The position numbers were made by a program, and so were the translations under genes. From IMG/VR virus record IMGVR_UViG_3300030104_000807, positions 4,475 to 35,938 of that record: a stretch of DNA of 31,464 nucleotides; one strand, written 5' to 3'. Under the pieces are notes generated by a model that worked only from the letters and a program-made list of their open reading frames with translations, was not told the origin of the DNA and did not search any database. Source of the DNA: a virus. This document shows, piece by piece, positions 11,920 to 19,447 of this stretch (its first letter is position 1; every line of letters begins with the position of its first letter).

Positions 11920-11929
11920 TGGCTACTAA
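11849..11929 (+). CDS. Overlapping Lys/Pro-repeat micro-protein, 26 aa
   Basis: ATG at 11849 with GAGGAG 4 bases upstream, the best Shine-Dalgarno in this area. The product begins MKKPTKKPNK, continues with Lys-Pro dipeptides (KPKPKPKPK) and ends SSGY. It overlaps the 69-aa gene in a different frame and runs 11 bases into the HNH gene. Lys/Pro repeats are typical of linkers or nucleic-acid-binding tails. Confidence 0.45.
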   Translation: MKKPTKKPNKPKSKPKPKPKPKSSGY

Positions 11930-12215
11930 ACAAGAAAAGATATGGATGGACAAGGTAGCCCAATTGGGTTGCTTTGTCTGTCAAAGACCTGCAACTTTAC
12001 ACCATATAAGAAATAATGGAAAAGGTAATGTAGGTATGGGAAGAAGAAGCTCCCATTTTGAAGTTATTCCATTATGCCATGAACACCATCAAGGAAATAC
12101 AGGGATTCATTTGGATAAAAAAAATTTTGAAAAGAAATATGGTACAGAAGCAGAAATCTTAAAAAATGTAATACTACAAGTAAAGGTACAAGAATGTCGT
12201 TCCTCAATAATTTAA
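11919..12215 (+). CDS. HNH-type nuclease, Ref-like
   Basis: 98 aa from a GTG at 11919 (ATG at 11946 possible). Zinc and catalytic pattern: GCFVCQRP (C18, C21), HHIRNNGKGNVGMGRR (H28, H29), VIPLCHEHHQGNTGIH (C53, H56, H57), then FEKKYGTEAEIL, as in the HNH domain of the P1 Ref protein and similar phage nucleases. HNH proteins beside terminase genes frequently assist DNA packaging or nicking. It overlaps the upstream gene by a TAGTG and the next gene by 22 bases. Confidence 0.85.
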   Translation: MATKQEKIWMDKVAQLGCFVCQRPATLHHIRNNGKGNVGMGRRSSHFEVIPLCHEHHQGNTGIHLDKKNFEKKYGTEAEILKNVILQVKVQECRSSII

Positions 12216-12382
12216 GTTTGAAAGATAGAAGAAGATTAAGAAAGATTGTAAAAAAAACACACTTAAGTTATTATCCTACACATATGATAACAGATTATGA
12301 AGCTGATAAACTCATTGAAGCATTTGGTGAGGAAACAATTTATAAAATGTTAAAAGCAAATGTAGGAACTAATGTCGATTAA
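12194..12382 (+). CDS. Conserved small protein next to terL, 62 aa
   Basis: Starts MSFLNNLSLKDRRRLRKIVK and continues HMITDYEADKLIEAFGEETI. AAAGG lies before the ATG. The TDxExDKLIxxxGxET block resembles small proteins preceding terL in other podoviruses; the role is unknown. It overlaps the HNH gene by 22 bases and terL by 11, so it is made together with the packaging enzymes. Confidence 0.65.
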   Translation: MSFLNNLSLKDRRRLRKIVKKTHLSYYPTHMITDYEADKLIEAFGEETIYKMLKANVGTNVD

Positions 12383-13904
12383 TTTTCAATATAAACCTGA
12401 AGGTGATATATTAAAAACCTTTATGAAGTCAGAAGACTTCTTTAGAGGATTGAGAGGGCCAGTAGGTTCTGGTAAATCAGTAGCTTGTTGTATTGAAATA
12501 TTCCGTAGAGCTATACTTCAACAAAAAAACGCTGAAGGTAAAAGAAAATCTAGATGGGCAGTAATTAGAAATACTAATCCCCAATTAAAAACAACAACAA
12601 TTAAAACTTGGTTAGATTGGTTTCCTGAAGATAAGTGGGGAGATTTTGCTTGGTCAGTACCATATACTCATAGAATACATAAAGGTGATTTAGAAATAGA
12701 AGTTATATTTTTAGCTCTTGATAGACCTGAAGATGTTAAGAAACTACTATCTTTAGAATTAACTGGAGTATGGGTAAACGAAGCGAGAGAGATTCCGAAA
12801 TCAATTATAGATGCTTGTACTATGAGGGTAGGAAGATTCCCATCTATGAGAGATGGTGGTGCTACATGGTATGGAGTCATAGCAGACACTAATGCTCCTG
12901 AAGAAGATCATTGGTGGCCGATAATGGCAGGTGATGTTCCAGTACCAGATCATATATCTCGTGATGAAGCTCTGATGTTAATCAAACCTGATAACTGGAG
13001 CTTTCATACTCAACCTCCTGCTATGTTAGAAAAGAAAGATAAGGATGGGTATACAACTGCATATGACAATAATGACAATGCAGAAAATAAAAAAAACCTA
13101 ACCCCAAAATATTATCCTAATATTATTAGAGGTAAAACAAAGGGATGGATAGATGTTTATGTTTTAAATAAACTAGGTGCTATAGAAGAAGGTAAACCTG
13201 TATATCCAAACTTTAAACAAGAACTACATGTATCTAAAGATAAATTAAGTATGACAATAAGCCAACCTATATTTATAGGAATTGACTTTGGATTAACACC
13301 TGCAGCTGTCTTTGCACAAAGAACTGCTTTAGGTAGATGGAATATATTAAATGAGCTTGTTTGTTTTGATATGGGAGTTATGAGATTTTCAGAATTACTT
13401 CGAGGAGAGATTGCTAAAAATTATAAAGGTCATGATATACAAATATATGGAGATCCTGCTGGAGATTTTAGATCTCAAACGGATGAAAGAACTCCCTTCT
13501 CAATTATGAGAAACTATGGTTTAAAAGCTGTACCTGCACCTTCCAATGATGTAGCTTTAAGAATTGAATCTGTAGATACAGCTCTACAAAGACTAATCGA
13601 TGGAAAGGCAGGATTTGTTCTAGATCCACAATGTATCAATCTTAAAAAAGGATTTAATGGTGGTTATCATTATAGAAGACTTCAAACATCTGGAGATAGA
13701 TATGATGAGAAGCCATTTAAGAATAGATACTCCCATGTTCATGATGCACTCCAATATTTAATGATGGGTGCTGGAGAAGGTAGAACTTTACTATCAGGTA
13801 AATCACGAAATAAACCTACTGTAGTAAAAAAGGAATGGGATGTATTTGCTGGACAAAGAACAAAAAAAAGGAAAGTATGGGATCTGTTCAAGAGGAATGG
13901 TTAA
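12372..13904 (+). CDS. terL: Terminase large subunit
   Basis: 510 aa, complete. ATPase half: Walker A GPVGSGKS at residues 29-36 and Walker B-like VWVNEARE at about 133-140. Nuclease half with RNase H-like acidic residues: IGIDFG (D305), IYGDPAGDFRSQ (D361) and VHDALQYL (D458). It packages and cuts phage DNA at the portal with TerS. It overlaps the preceding small gene by 11 bases, and the next gene starts 28 bases inside its end. Confidence 0.95.
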   Translation: MSINFQYKPEGDILKTFMKSEDFFRGLRGPVGSGKSVACCIEIFRRAILQQKNAEGKRKSRWAVIRNTNPQLKTTTIKTWLDWFPEDKWGDFAWSVPYTHRIHKGDLEIEVIFLALDRPEDVKKLLSLELTGVWVNEAREIPKSIIDACTMRVGRFPSMRDGGATWYGVIADTNAPEEDHWWPIMAGDVPVPDHISRDEALMLIKPDNWSFHTQPPAMLEKKDKDGYTTAYDNNDNAENKKNLTPKYYPNIIRGKTKGWIDVYVLNKLGAIEEGKPVYPNFKQELHVSKDKLSMTISQPIFIGIDFGLTPAAVFAQRTALGRWNILNELVCFDMGVMRFSELLRGEIAKNYKGHDIQIYGDPAGDFRSQTDERTPFSIMRNYGLKAVPAPSNDVALRIESVDTALQRLIDGKAGFVLDPQCINLKKGFNGGYHYRRLQTSGDRYDEKPFKNRYSHVHDALQYLMMGAGEGRTLLSGKSRNKPTVVKKEWDVFAGQRTKKRKVWDLFKRNG

Positions 13905-14320
13905 TATATTTTCATAACACAAGAACTACCAGATATGCTAAATGGATCTGGTGGTGGAAGCCACCTACTGGCTTTGCTCATTGTGGAGCTTTAAAATATA
14001 TACCTAAACATGATATGTGGGAACACCTGCATTTTACACACGCAGGTATTAGAACAGAAGTAGTAAGCCAAGAAGATTGTCAAAAGTTTTTACAATACCT
14101 ATATGACTATGAGATTCTTGTATGTCCTATTAAAGATGATTGGCATCTTATGAGGATTAAAGAATTAAGCTGTGTATCATTTATTATGAGATTGATAGGG
14201 TTCTATAGGTGGTGGATCATTACTCCTTACCAACTATATTGTGCGTTGATAAAAGCTGGATATAAGTCATTTTGGAAAAAACCTAGGATAAATAATGGCA
14301 GAGAAACCAAAGACAGCTGA
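13877..14320 (+). CDS. Conserved phage protein between terL and portal, 147 aa
   Basis: Start at the ATG at 13877 because AAGGA lies 5 bases upstream. Notable residues: PPTGFAHCGAL near residue 35 and ELSCVSFIMRLIGFYRWWII followed by TPYQLYCALIKAG at the C-terminus. The order His-Cys ... Cys-Val-x-x-hydrophobic ... TPxQLY matches a protein often found beside podoviral terL genes, possibly a permuted papain/NlpC-like fold; this is a pattern-based guess. Very aromatic (WIWWWK). Confidence 0.6.
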   Translation: MGSVQEEWLIYFHNTRTTRYAKWIWWWKPPTGFAHCGALKYIPKHDMWEHLHFTHAGIRTEVVSQEDCQKFLQYLYDYEILVCPIKDDWHLMRIKELSCVSFIMRLIGFYRWWIITPYQLYCALIKAGYKSFWKKPRINNGRETKDS

Positions 14321-14438
14321 AGAACTTATTGAAGAATTAGAAGACTTACATGCTCAAGAGGATGATGTCATGGACAAATTAAAAAAAGTTATATCAGGGG
14401 AAGACTTTGATGACTTTGATGACGAGGATATTGATTAA
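14295..14438 (+). CDS. Small acidic protein, 47 aa
   Basis: Starts MAEKPKTAEELIEELEDLHA and ends DDFDDFDDEDID; a helix followed by a repeated Asp-Phe-Asp tail. TAGGAT lies before the ATG. It overlaps the preceding gene by 26 bases and its stop shares a base with the next ATG. Such acidic proteins may mimic DNA or act as assembly chaperones; no function is demonstrated. Confidence 0.6.
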   Translation: MAEKPKTAEELIEELEDLHAQEDDVMDKLKKVISGEDFDDFDDEDID

Positions 14439-15136
14439 TGTCAAACGATGGTAACAAAGGTAATTCAGGAGATGGACAATCTACTTACGACAGAAAACAA
14501 CAAGCTGGAGTAAAAAAGGGTTCTACTTTTAAAACTTACAAAGGTGGTAAATATATAGGTGTTGACACTGAATTAAAAGATAAAATAGAAGGTCAAAAAT
14601 TAGAAAAATTTCATAAAGCTGGTCAAATAGACGAAGTAAAAACTGGTTCATTAGTAATTAATGCTATAGGTAATGCTACATTAGCATGGACAAATGCAGG
14701 TTCTGTAAAAACAAGAGAATATTTTACTGAAAAAGTTTTATCATCTAAAAGATCTAAAAGTAATATTGGTTATACTAAATCAGAATTTAAAAATTTAAGT
14801 TCAGCTGAACAAGAAAAAGTTTATGATTCTTATATGTCTAATAGAATGTCTGGTAAAACAGATGCTTATGGAAATCCTACAGGTGGATGGAGAAAAGAAA
14901 CTGTTAAACATAAAAAAGCAGATGGAACATATACTACTAAAGAAGTTTGGATGGGTGGCAATGATAATGATGTTCAACAAAAATCTGAAACACAAATTTT
15001 ACAAGAAAATGTTGATGCTGAAAAAAAAGATCAAGCAGCTGATGAACAAGCAGATTATTCTAAAAAGAAAAGACTTTCGGTAACAACCTCAAGATCTCTA
15101 TTTGCCAATGAAGGTAAAAGAGGTTTTTTTAACTAA
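14438..15136 (+). CDS. Probable virion-associated hypothetical protein, 232 aa
   Basis: Gly/Ser/Asn-rich N-terminus (MSNDGNKGNSGDGQSTYDRK), a central region with a hydrophobic helix (LVINAIGNATLAW), Gly-Gly turns, and a C-terminus KRLSVTTSRSLFANEGKRGF ending FFN, a type of end common in small phage head proteins. GAGGA lies 9 bases before the ATG. Its place directly before the portal suggests a head component or assembly factor. No family assigned. Confidence 0.5.
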   Translation: MSNDGNKGNSGDGQSTYDRKQQAGVKKGSTFKTYKGGKYIGVDTELKDKIEGQKLEKFHKAGQIDEVKTGSLVINAIGNATLAWTNAGSVKTREYFTEKVLSSKRSKSNIGYTKSEFKNLSSAEQEKVYDSYMSNRMSGKTDAYGNPTGGWRKETVKHKKADGTYTTKEVWMGGNDNDVQQKSETQILQENVDAEKKDQAADEQADYSKKKRLSVTTSRSLFANEGKRGFFN

Positions 15137-15148
15137 AAGGAGAAAACA

Positions 15149-15328
15149 ATGGCACATGAAACATGGCATACTAAAGCATGGATAGCAAAAAAGATCAAAG
15201 AAGGTAAAGAAAAACACGGAGATCATTATCCTGCTACTGATGCACAAATTGATTTTATTTATGGCCCAGGTTCTGTTGAAAAAGAAATGGACAGACTTGG
15301 TAAGGAAAAAAATAAAAAGAAAAAGTAA
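15149..15328 (+). CDS. Small hypothetical protein, 59 aa
   Basis: AAAAGGAG lies 6 bases before the ATG. Starts MAHETWHTKAWIAKKIKEGK and ends in a lysine-rich tail (GKEKNKKKK); the middle FIYGPGSVEKEMDRL is a recognisable helix. The TAA abuts the portal ATG. Probably a head assembly accessory; function unknown. Confidence 0.6.
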   Translation: MAHETWHTKAWIAKKIKEGKEKHGDHYPATDAQIDFIYGPGSVEKEMDRLGKEKNKKKK

Positions 15329-16888
15329 ATGGAATATATAGAAACAGCAGATGCACCAGATTATGGTGGACAGGACAAAGCAACAGCTATCCTTAAAAAA
15401 TATAAGGAAGCTAAAAATATAAAAGACTATTGGAAAGATAGATTTGAAGAAGCATATGAATATTGTCTTCCTAATAGAGAATCATTTTATGAAGAAGCTC
15501 CTGGTCAAAAAAGAACAGATAAAATTTTTGACGAAACTGCTGTAGTTGGAGTACAAGAATTTGCATCTAGATTACAAGCAGGTATTGTTCCTACTTTTGC
15601 TAGATGGGCAGACTTCCAAGCTGGTACAGAAATACCAGAACAGAATAGACCATTTATTAATTTAGAGTTAGATAAAATTACTGACTATGTATTTCAAGTA
15701 TTACAATCATCTAATTTTAATCAAGAGATTCATGAAGCATTTATGGATCTTGCAATTGGTACAGGCGTTATGCTTGTTGAAGAAGGTGATGCTGTAAACC
15801 CAATTAAATTTTCAGCAGTACCATTAACAAGAGTTTGTTTAAACACTGGCCCAGATGGTGCTATAGATTCTGTTTACAGAACTAGACATTGTAAACCTCA
15901 TGAAATAAATATTTTATATCCTAGAGCTATAATACCTGAAAATTTTGATCCTTTAAAACAAAAGAAAAAAATTAAAATAATAGAAGCTATATATAAAATA
16001 CACGAAGATAATGTAGAAAAATATAAAATGTGTGTAGTATTAGAAAATCCTAAACATATTTTATTAGAAGAAGAATATGAAGGTGAAGGTTCTAATCCTT
16101 ATTTAGTATTTAGATGGAACAAAGCATCAGGTGAAGTATATGGTAGAGGCCCAGTATTTAATGCAATGGGTGCTATTAAAACTTGCAACCTTACAATAGA
16201 ATTAATATTACAAAATGCACAGATGTCTGTATCTGGAGTATATACTTATGAAGATGATGGTGTAATTAATCCTGATAACATTTCACTTGTTCCTGGATCT
16301 TTAATACCTGTAGCTCCAGGTTCTAAAGGTTTATTACCAATTCAATCAGCATCTAATTTTGATGTAGCTCAATTAGTATTAAATGATATGCGTCAGAATA
16401 TTAAAAAAGCATTATACATGGAAGCATTAGGTAGACCTGAAGGAACACCTATGACAGCAACAGAAGTTTCTGAAAGAATGGCAGATCTATCTAGACAGAT
16501 AGGTTCATCTTTTGGTAGACTTCAATCTGAATTAATAAATCCATTATTAAGAAGAATAATTAGAATTTTATCCAAACAGGGTAGAATAGAAATCCCTAAA
16601 GTAAACGGTAGGGAAGTTAAAGTAGCTCCTCGTTCACCTTTAGCACAAGCTCAACATATGCAAGATGTTACTGATGTGACTAGATTCAACGAAATAATTG
16701 CTGGAACATTTGGCCCACAAATGATTAATTTAATTGTGGATCAAAATGAAACTGCAAAATATTTAGCTGAAAAAATGAACTTACCAGAAAAGTTAATTAG
16801 AAATGAACAAGAGCAAAAAGAACTAGTTAATAGTTTACAACAAATGCAACAAACACCAGAAGGAGGTGAAGCTCCACCAGGAGCGTAG
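15329..16888 (+). CDS. Portal / head-to-tail connector protein (T7 gp8-like)
   Basis: 519 aa, normal for the podoviral connector family. Typical blocks: AYEYCLPNRESFYEEAPGQK, GVQEFASRLQAGIVPTFARW near the start, GEVYGRGPVFNAMGAIKTCN in the centre, and GRPEGTPMTATEVSERMADL followed by LQSELINPLLRRIIRIL. The dodecameric ring sits at the capsid vertex, receives DNA from TerL and holds the tail. The ATG follows the previous stop directly, so coupling is likely. Confidence 0.92.
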   Translation: MEYIETADAPDYGGQDKATAILKKYKEAKNIKDYWKDRFEEAYEYCLPNRESFYEEAPGQKRTDKIFDETAVVGVQEFASRLQAGIVPTFARWADFQAGTEIPEQNRPFINLELDKITDYVFQVLQSSNFNQEIHEAFMDLAIGTGVMLVEEGDAVNPIKFSAVPLTRVCLNTGPDGAIDSVYRTRHCKPHEINILYPRAIIPENFDPLKQKKKIKIIEAIYKIHEDNVEKYKMCVVLENPKHILLEEEYEGEGSNPYLVFRWNKASGEVYGRGPVFNAMGAIKTCNLTIELILQNAQMSVSGVYTYEDDGVINPDNISLVPGSLIPVAPGSKGLLPIQSASNFDVAQLVLNDMRQNIKKALYMEALGRPEGTPMTATEVSERMADLSRQIGSSFGRLQSELINPLLRRIIRILSKQGRIEIPKVNGREVKVAPRSPLAQAQHMQDVTDVTRFNEIIAGTFGPQMINLIVDQNETAKYLAEKMNLPEKLIRNEQEQKELVNSLQQMQQTPEGGEAPPGA

Positions 16889-16890
16889 TT

Positions 16891-17172
16891 ATGGCTTGGA
16901 AAGACCTTAAGAAAGAGAAGCCCAAGATAGCAAATAGTATAGACGGTTATATAAGATCTGAAGCAGATGATCTTATATTAAATAAACATTTTGCCAATGT
17001 CTTTAAAGGAGATGAAGGTAAAAAAGTTTTAGACTATTTGAAATCAATCACAATAGAAGCTGTTGCTGGGCCAAATATAGATGGCAACAGATTATTCCAT
17101 TTAGAAGGTATGCGATTTCTAGTTGGAATTATTAACACACGCATAAAAAAAGGAGAAAACGATGGCAGATGA
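16891..17172 (+). CDS. Bbp19-like conserved phage protein, 93 aa
   Basis: GGAGCG lies before the ATG, 2 bases after the portal stop. Features HFANVFKGDEGKKVLDYLKS and FHLEGMRFLVGIINTRIKK, the pattern (FxxVFxxxDGxxVLxxL ... HxEGxRxLVxxI) of small Bbp19-type proteins that lie between portal and scaffold genes. Probably an assembly or virion accessory; its role is not known. It overlaps the scaffold start by 11 bases. Confidence 0.65.
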   Translation: MAWKDLKKEKPKIANSIDGYIRSEADDLILNKHFANVFKGDEGKKVLDYLKSITIEAVAGPNIDGNRLFHLEGMRFLVGIINTRIKKGENDGR

Positions 17173-17914
17173 TAATGCTAATAGTGCAGCACCAATCGCC
17201 ACTGAAGTACCTTCAGAGGTAACTAAACCTGAATTTGTTCAGGATAAGTTTTGGGATGCTAACAAACAAGAAGTTAATATAGAAAATTTAGCTTCTTCAT
17301 ATAACACACTTGAATCTAAATTAGGTTCAAGAACAGAAGACTTAACAAAGCAAATCAGAACTGATCTTGAAACAGAAAGATTAAGCAAGGTTCCTGAAAC
17401 TTATAAGTTAACTGTACCTGAACTAGATGAAAATACTAAAGTATCTATTTCAGAAGATATGCCTATTGTTCAATGGTGGGGTAAAACTGCTAAAGAAGCA
17501 GGATTAACTCAAGAACAATATGATTCAGGAGTCCAAGCATTTGTAGAAAATGCAACAGCAAACCTTCCTAATCCAGAGCTTGAAAGACAAAAACTTGGAG
17601 ATGCTGGTAAGGAAAGAATAGAAGCTGCAAACATGTGGTCTAAAAAACATTTAAGTCCAGATGCTTATAAATCAGTAGCTGATTTTGCTTCTACAGCTGA
17701 TGGAGTTAAAGCTCTTGAAGAAGTAATGAAACTAACCAAGGATAGCAGTATGCCTACATCTCAAACACAAGTAGATGTTTCTGCAAACATTGATGATCTT
17801 AAATCAATGTTAAACGATCCTAGATACTATGACAGTTCAAGGAGAGATCCTGCATATGTAAGACGAGTAACGGAGTTATATGAGAAGGCATACAAAGGAC
17901 AAAAACCAGGTTAA
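17162..17914 (+). CDS. Capsid assembly scaffolding protein (T7 gp9-like)
   Basis: 250 aa, acidic, helical and without Cys. Recognisable parts are FVQDKFWDANKQEVNIENLA near residue 25, the YNTLESKLGSRTEDLTKQ helix, PETYKLTVPE, IVQWWGKTAKEAGLTQEQYD, and a C-terminal basic helix (RRDPAYVRRVTELYEKAY) expected to contact the capsid protein. AAGGAG lies before the ATG. Scaffold chaperones procapsid assembly and exits before packaging; order portal-scaffold-capsid is standard. Confidence 0.88.
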   Translation: MADDNANSAAPIATEVPSEVTKPEFVQDKFWDANKQEVNIENLASSYNTLESKLGSRTEDLTKQIRTDLETERLSKVPETYKLTVPELDENTKVSISEDMPIVQWWGKTAKEAGLTQEQYDSGVQAFVENATANLPNPELERQKLGDAGKERIEAANMWSKKHLSPDAYKSVADFASTADGVKALEEVMKLTKDSSMPTSQTQVDVSANIDDLKSMLNDPRYYDSSRRDPAYVRRVTELYEKAYKGQKPG

Positions 17915-18149
17915 GTTTAAATACAAAAAACTTAAAAAACCTATAAAGTGGCTTGATTGCGTTAGTCAAACAGGTTGGATCAGTGAGAAAGATATTGATG
18001 CTGCTAGACCTGCAAACTGCGTAACAGGCGACTTTTGGGTTTATAAAGATACAGATGATTATATTACTCTTTTTGGTACTTATTCTCATGACGAAAAAGG
18101 TGAAATAGAATTTGGAGAAGTTATCACTATTCCTAAAACATGGATATAA
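17880..18149 (+). CDS. Conserved hypothetical protein before the capsid gene, 89 aa
   Basis: Overlaps the scaffold end by 35 bases; CGGAG lies 5 bases before the ATG. A basic N-terminus (KFKYKKLKKPIKWLDCVSQT) is followed by a compact beta-rich domain (GWISEKDIDAARPANCVTGD, EFGEVITIPKTWI). The W-x-D-x-x-S-x-x-GW ... IP-x-x-W pattern fits small phage proteins placed between scaffold and capsid. Role unknown. Confidence 0.6.
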   Translation: MRRHTKDKNQVKFKYKKLKKPIKWLDCVSQTGWISEKDIDAARPANCVTGDFWVYKDTDDYITLFGTYSHDEKGEIEFGEVITIPKTWI

Positions 18150-18151
18150 TT

Positions 18152-18183
18152 GTGCGTTGCTTACATTGTTAGTTATCCAATAT
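18152..18183 (+). promoter_or_regulatory. Candidate capsid promoter with GTGCGTTGC element
   Basis: GTGCGTTGC (18152-18160), 17 bases, then CAATAT (18178-18183). Same element and spacer as at 10581-10612. It lies 2 bases after the stop of the upstream gene and about 110 bases before the capsid ATG, where a strong late promoter would be useful. Confidence 0.45.
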
Positions 18184-18281
18184 TAATAATCTCAAGACCT
18201 TTGAAATGTTCAATGATTGCCCTTAACTGGACAACAATCCTCTGCATTAAAAGATAATCGGTTAATAATAACAACTAACAA
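18166..18281 (+). other. Structured leader upstream of the capsid gene
   Basis: TTGTTAGTT (18166-18174) and AACTAACAA (18273-18281) are perfect 9-base complements that would close a 116-base domain. Inside are TTGAA-ATG-TTCAA (18201-18213) and GATTG (18215-18219)/CAATC (18235-18239). The AAGGA Shine-Dalgarno and capsid ATG follow directly, so the ribosome site lies just outside the closing stem. If transcription starts from the promoter at 18178, the left arm would be missing from that message and only read-through RNA could form the full domain. Confidence 0.4.
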
Positions 18282-18294
18282 ATAAGGACATGCA

Positions 18295-19122
18295 ATGGCA
18301 ACATCTATAACTAATGCCTTTATAACGCAGTTCGAAGCTGAAGTTCATATGGCTTACCAAAGAATGGGAAGCAAATTGAAAAATTTAGTTAGAACAGTTA
18401 ATGGTGTCAATGGTTCTACTGTTAAGTTTCAAAAAGTTGCAAAAGGTTCTGCAAACACTAAAGCAAGACATGCTGAAGTAGTTGCAATGGATCTAGCTCA
18501 CAGCAATGTGTCAGCAACTTTAACTGATTACTACGCAGCAGACTATGTTGACAAACTTGACGAGTTAAAGGTAAACATTGACGAAAGACAAGTTGTAGCT
18601 CAATCAGCAGCGTATGCACTAGGTAGAAAAACTGACCAAGTGCTTATCGATGTACTTGATGGTGCAACATCTATCGCTAATAATGTAAACAGTTCGGCTA
18701 CTGGTATGTCTTTGATCAAAGCAAAGAACATGATGGAAGTATTTAACGGAAATGATGTTCCTGACGATGGTCAGAGATACTGGGTAGTTGGGCCGAAACA
18801 ATGGTCAGATCTATTATCAATAGATCAATTTTCTAGAGTTGAATATGTAGGGCCGAATGATCTTCCATTCCCTGGTGGTATTACTGCTAAGAGATGGATG
18901 GGATTTTTGTTCTTCGTACACTCTGGTTTATCAAAACCATCTTCGGACAGAAAAACATTATGCTTCCATAAATCAGCAGTTGGTGCTGGAATTGGATCTG
19001 ATGTAAGAACTGAAGTTAACTACATCCCTGAGAAAGTATCTCACCTAATAACATCTATGTTATCTTTAGGTGCAGTAGAAATTGATGGCGATGCTGCAAG
19101 AGTCCAACTTTGTGCAGAGTAA
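18295..19122 (+). CDS. Major capsid protein
   Basis: 275 aa, a compact capsid protein of the kind found in alphaproteobacterial podoviruses. Typical blocks: SITNAFITQFEAEVHMAYQR, MGSKLKNLVRTVNGVNGSTV, the D-YAADYVDKLDELKVNIDER segment, ALGRKTDQVLIDVL, and the C-terminal EVNYIPEKVSHLITSMLSLG. G+C and codon use are slightly higher than in the tail genes, as expected for the most expressed protein. AAGGA lies before the ATG, with a 145-base non-coding leader upstream. Confidence 0.92.
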   Translation: MATSITNAFITQFEAEVHMAYQRMGSKLKNLVRTVNGVNGSTVKFQKVAKGSANTKARHAEVVAMDLAHSNVSATLTDYYAADYVDKLDELKVNIDERQVVAQSAAYALGRKTDQVLIDVLDGATSIANNVNSSATGMSLIKAKNMMEVFNGNDVPDDGQRYWVVGPKQWSDLLSIDQFSRVEYVGPNDLPFPGGITAKRWMGFLFFVHSGLSKPSSDRKTLCFHKSAVGAGIGSDVRTEVNYIPEKVSHLITSMLSLGAVEIDGDAARVQLCAE

Positions 19123-19143
19123 TAATTAAGGAGATAATATAAC

Positions 19144-19395
19144 ATGGCATACGCAACTGACAATCCGATCAAAAAGGTAGCTCAGATGGGTGGCAACTCT
19201 CTTTGGTTTTACACTGACGGAGATGCGACATCAGCTATCGTAGGAAGTGGTTACTTTAATAGTGCTTACGCAGAGCTAAAACAAGGTGATATGATCCTTG
19301 TTGCAGCAAGTGTAGGTGGTACTATGGAATCTGACTTACTAGTAGTAAGTTCAGCTTCTGGTGCAACTACTGTTACTACAGCAAAATTAGCATAG
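19144..19395 (+). CDS. Probable capsid decoration / head protein, 83 aa
   Basis: AAGGAG lies before the ATG. Starts MAYATDNPIKKVAQMGGNSL, then WFYTDGDATSAIVGSGYF and KQGDMILVAASVGGTMESDL: the MxYxxxNP ... LWxYxxxDA ... GYF ... GDxIxV pattern common to small beta-rich proteins following phage capsid genes, often capsid decoration proteins. It shares the capsid transcript and is followed at once by a terminator. Confidence 0.7.
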   Translation: MAYATDNPIKKVAQMGGNSLWFYTDGDATSAIVGSGYFNSAYAELKQGDMILVAASVGGTMESDLLVVSSASGATTVTTAKLA

Positions 19396-19407
19396 TGCTA
19401 GTTTCGA

Positions 19408-19441
19408 TTTGGGGGAGCAATCCCCCAAGTCATTTTTTTTT
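19408..19441 (+). terminator. Intrinsic terminator after the capsid genes
   Basis: TTGGGGG (19408-19414... first G at 19411) pairs with CCCCCAA (ending 19428) around the loop AGCAAT, followed by GTCA and a run of nine T (19433-19441). One of the best terminators in the window. It would keep most transcription within capsid and decoration genes and lower tail gene expression. Confidence 0.92.
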
Positions 19442-19447
19442 ATAATT

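Noticed and set aside
18168-18182. DnaA-box-like TTATCCAAT near the capsid leader
   Set aside because: Only 7 of 9 positions fit TTATCCACA, it is single, and it overlaps the promoter candidate.
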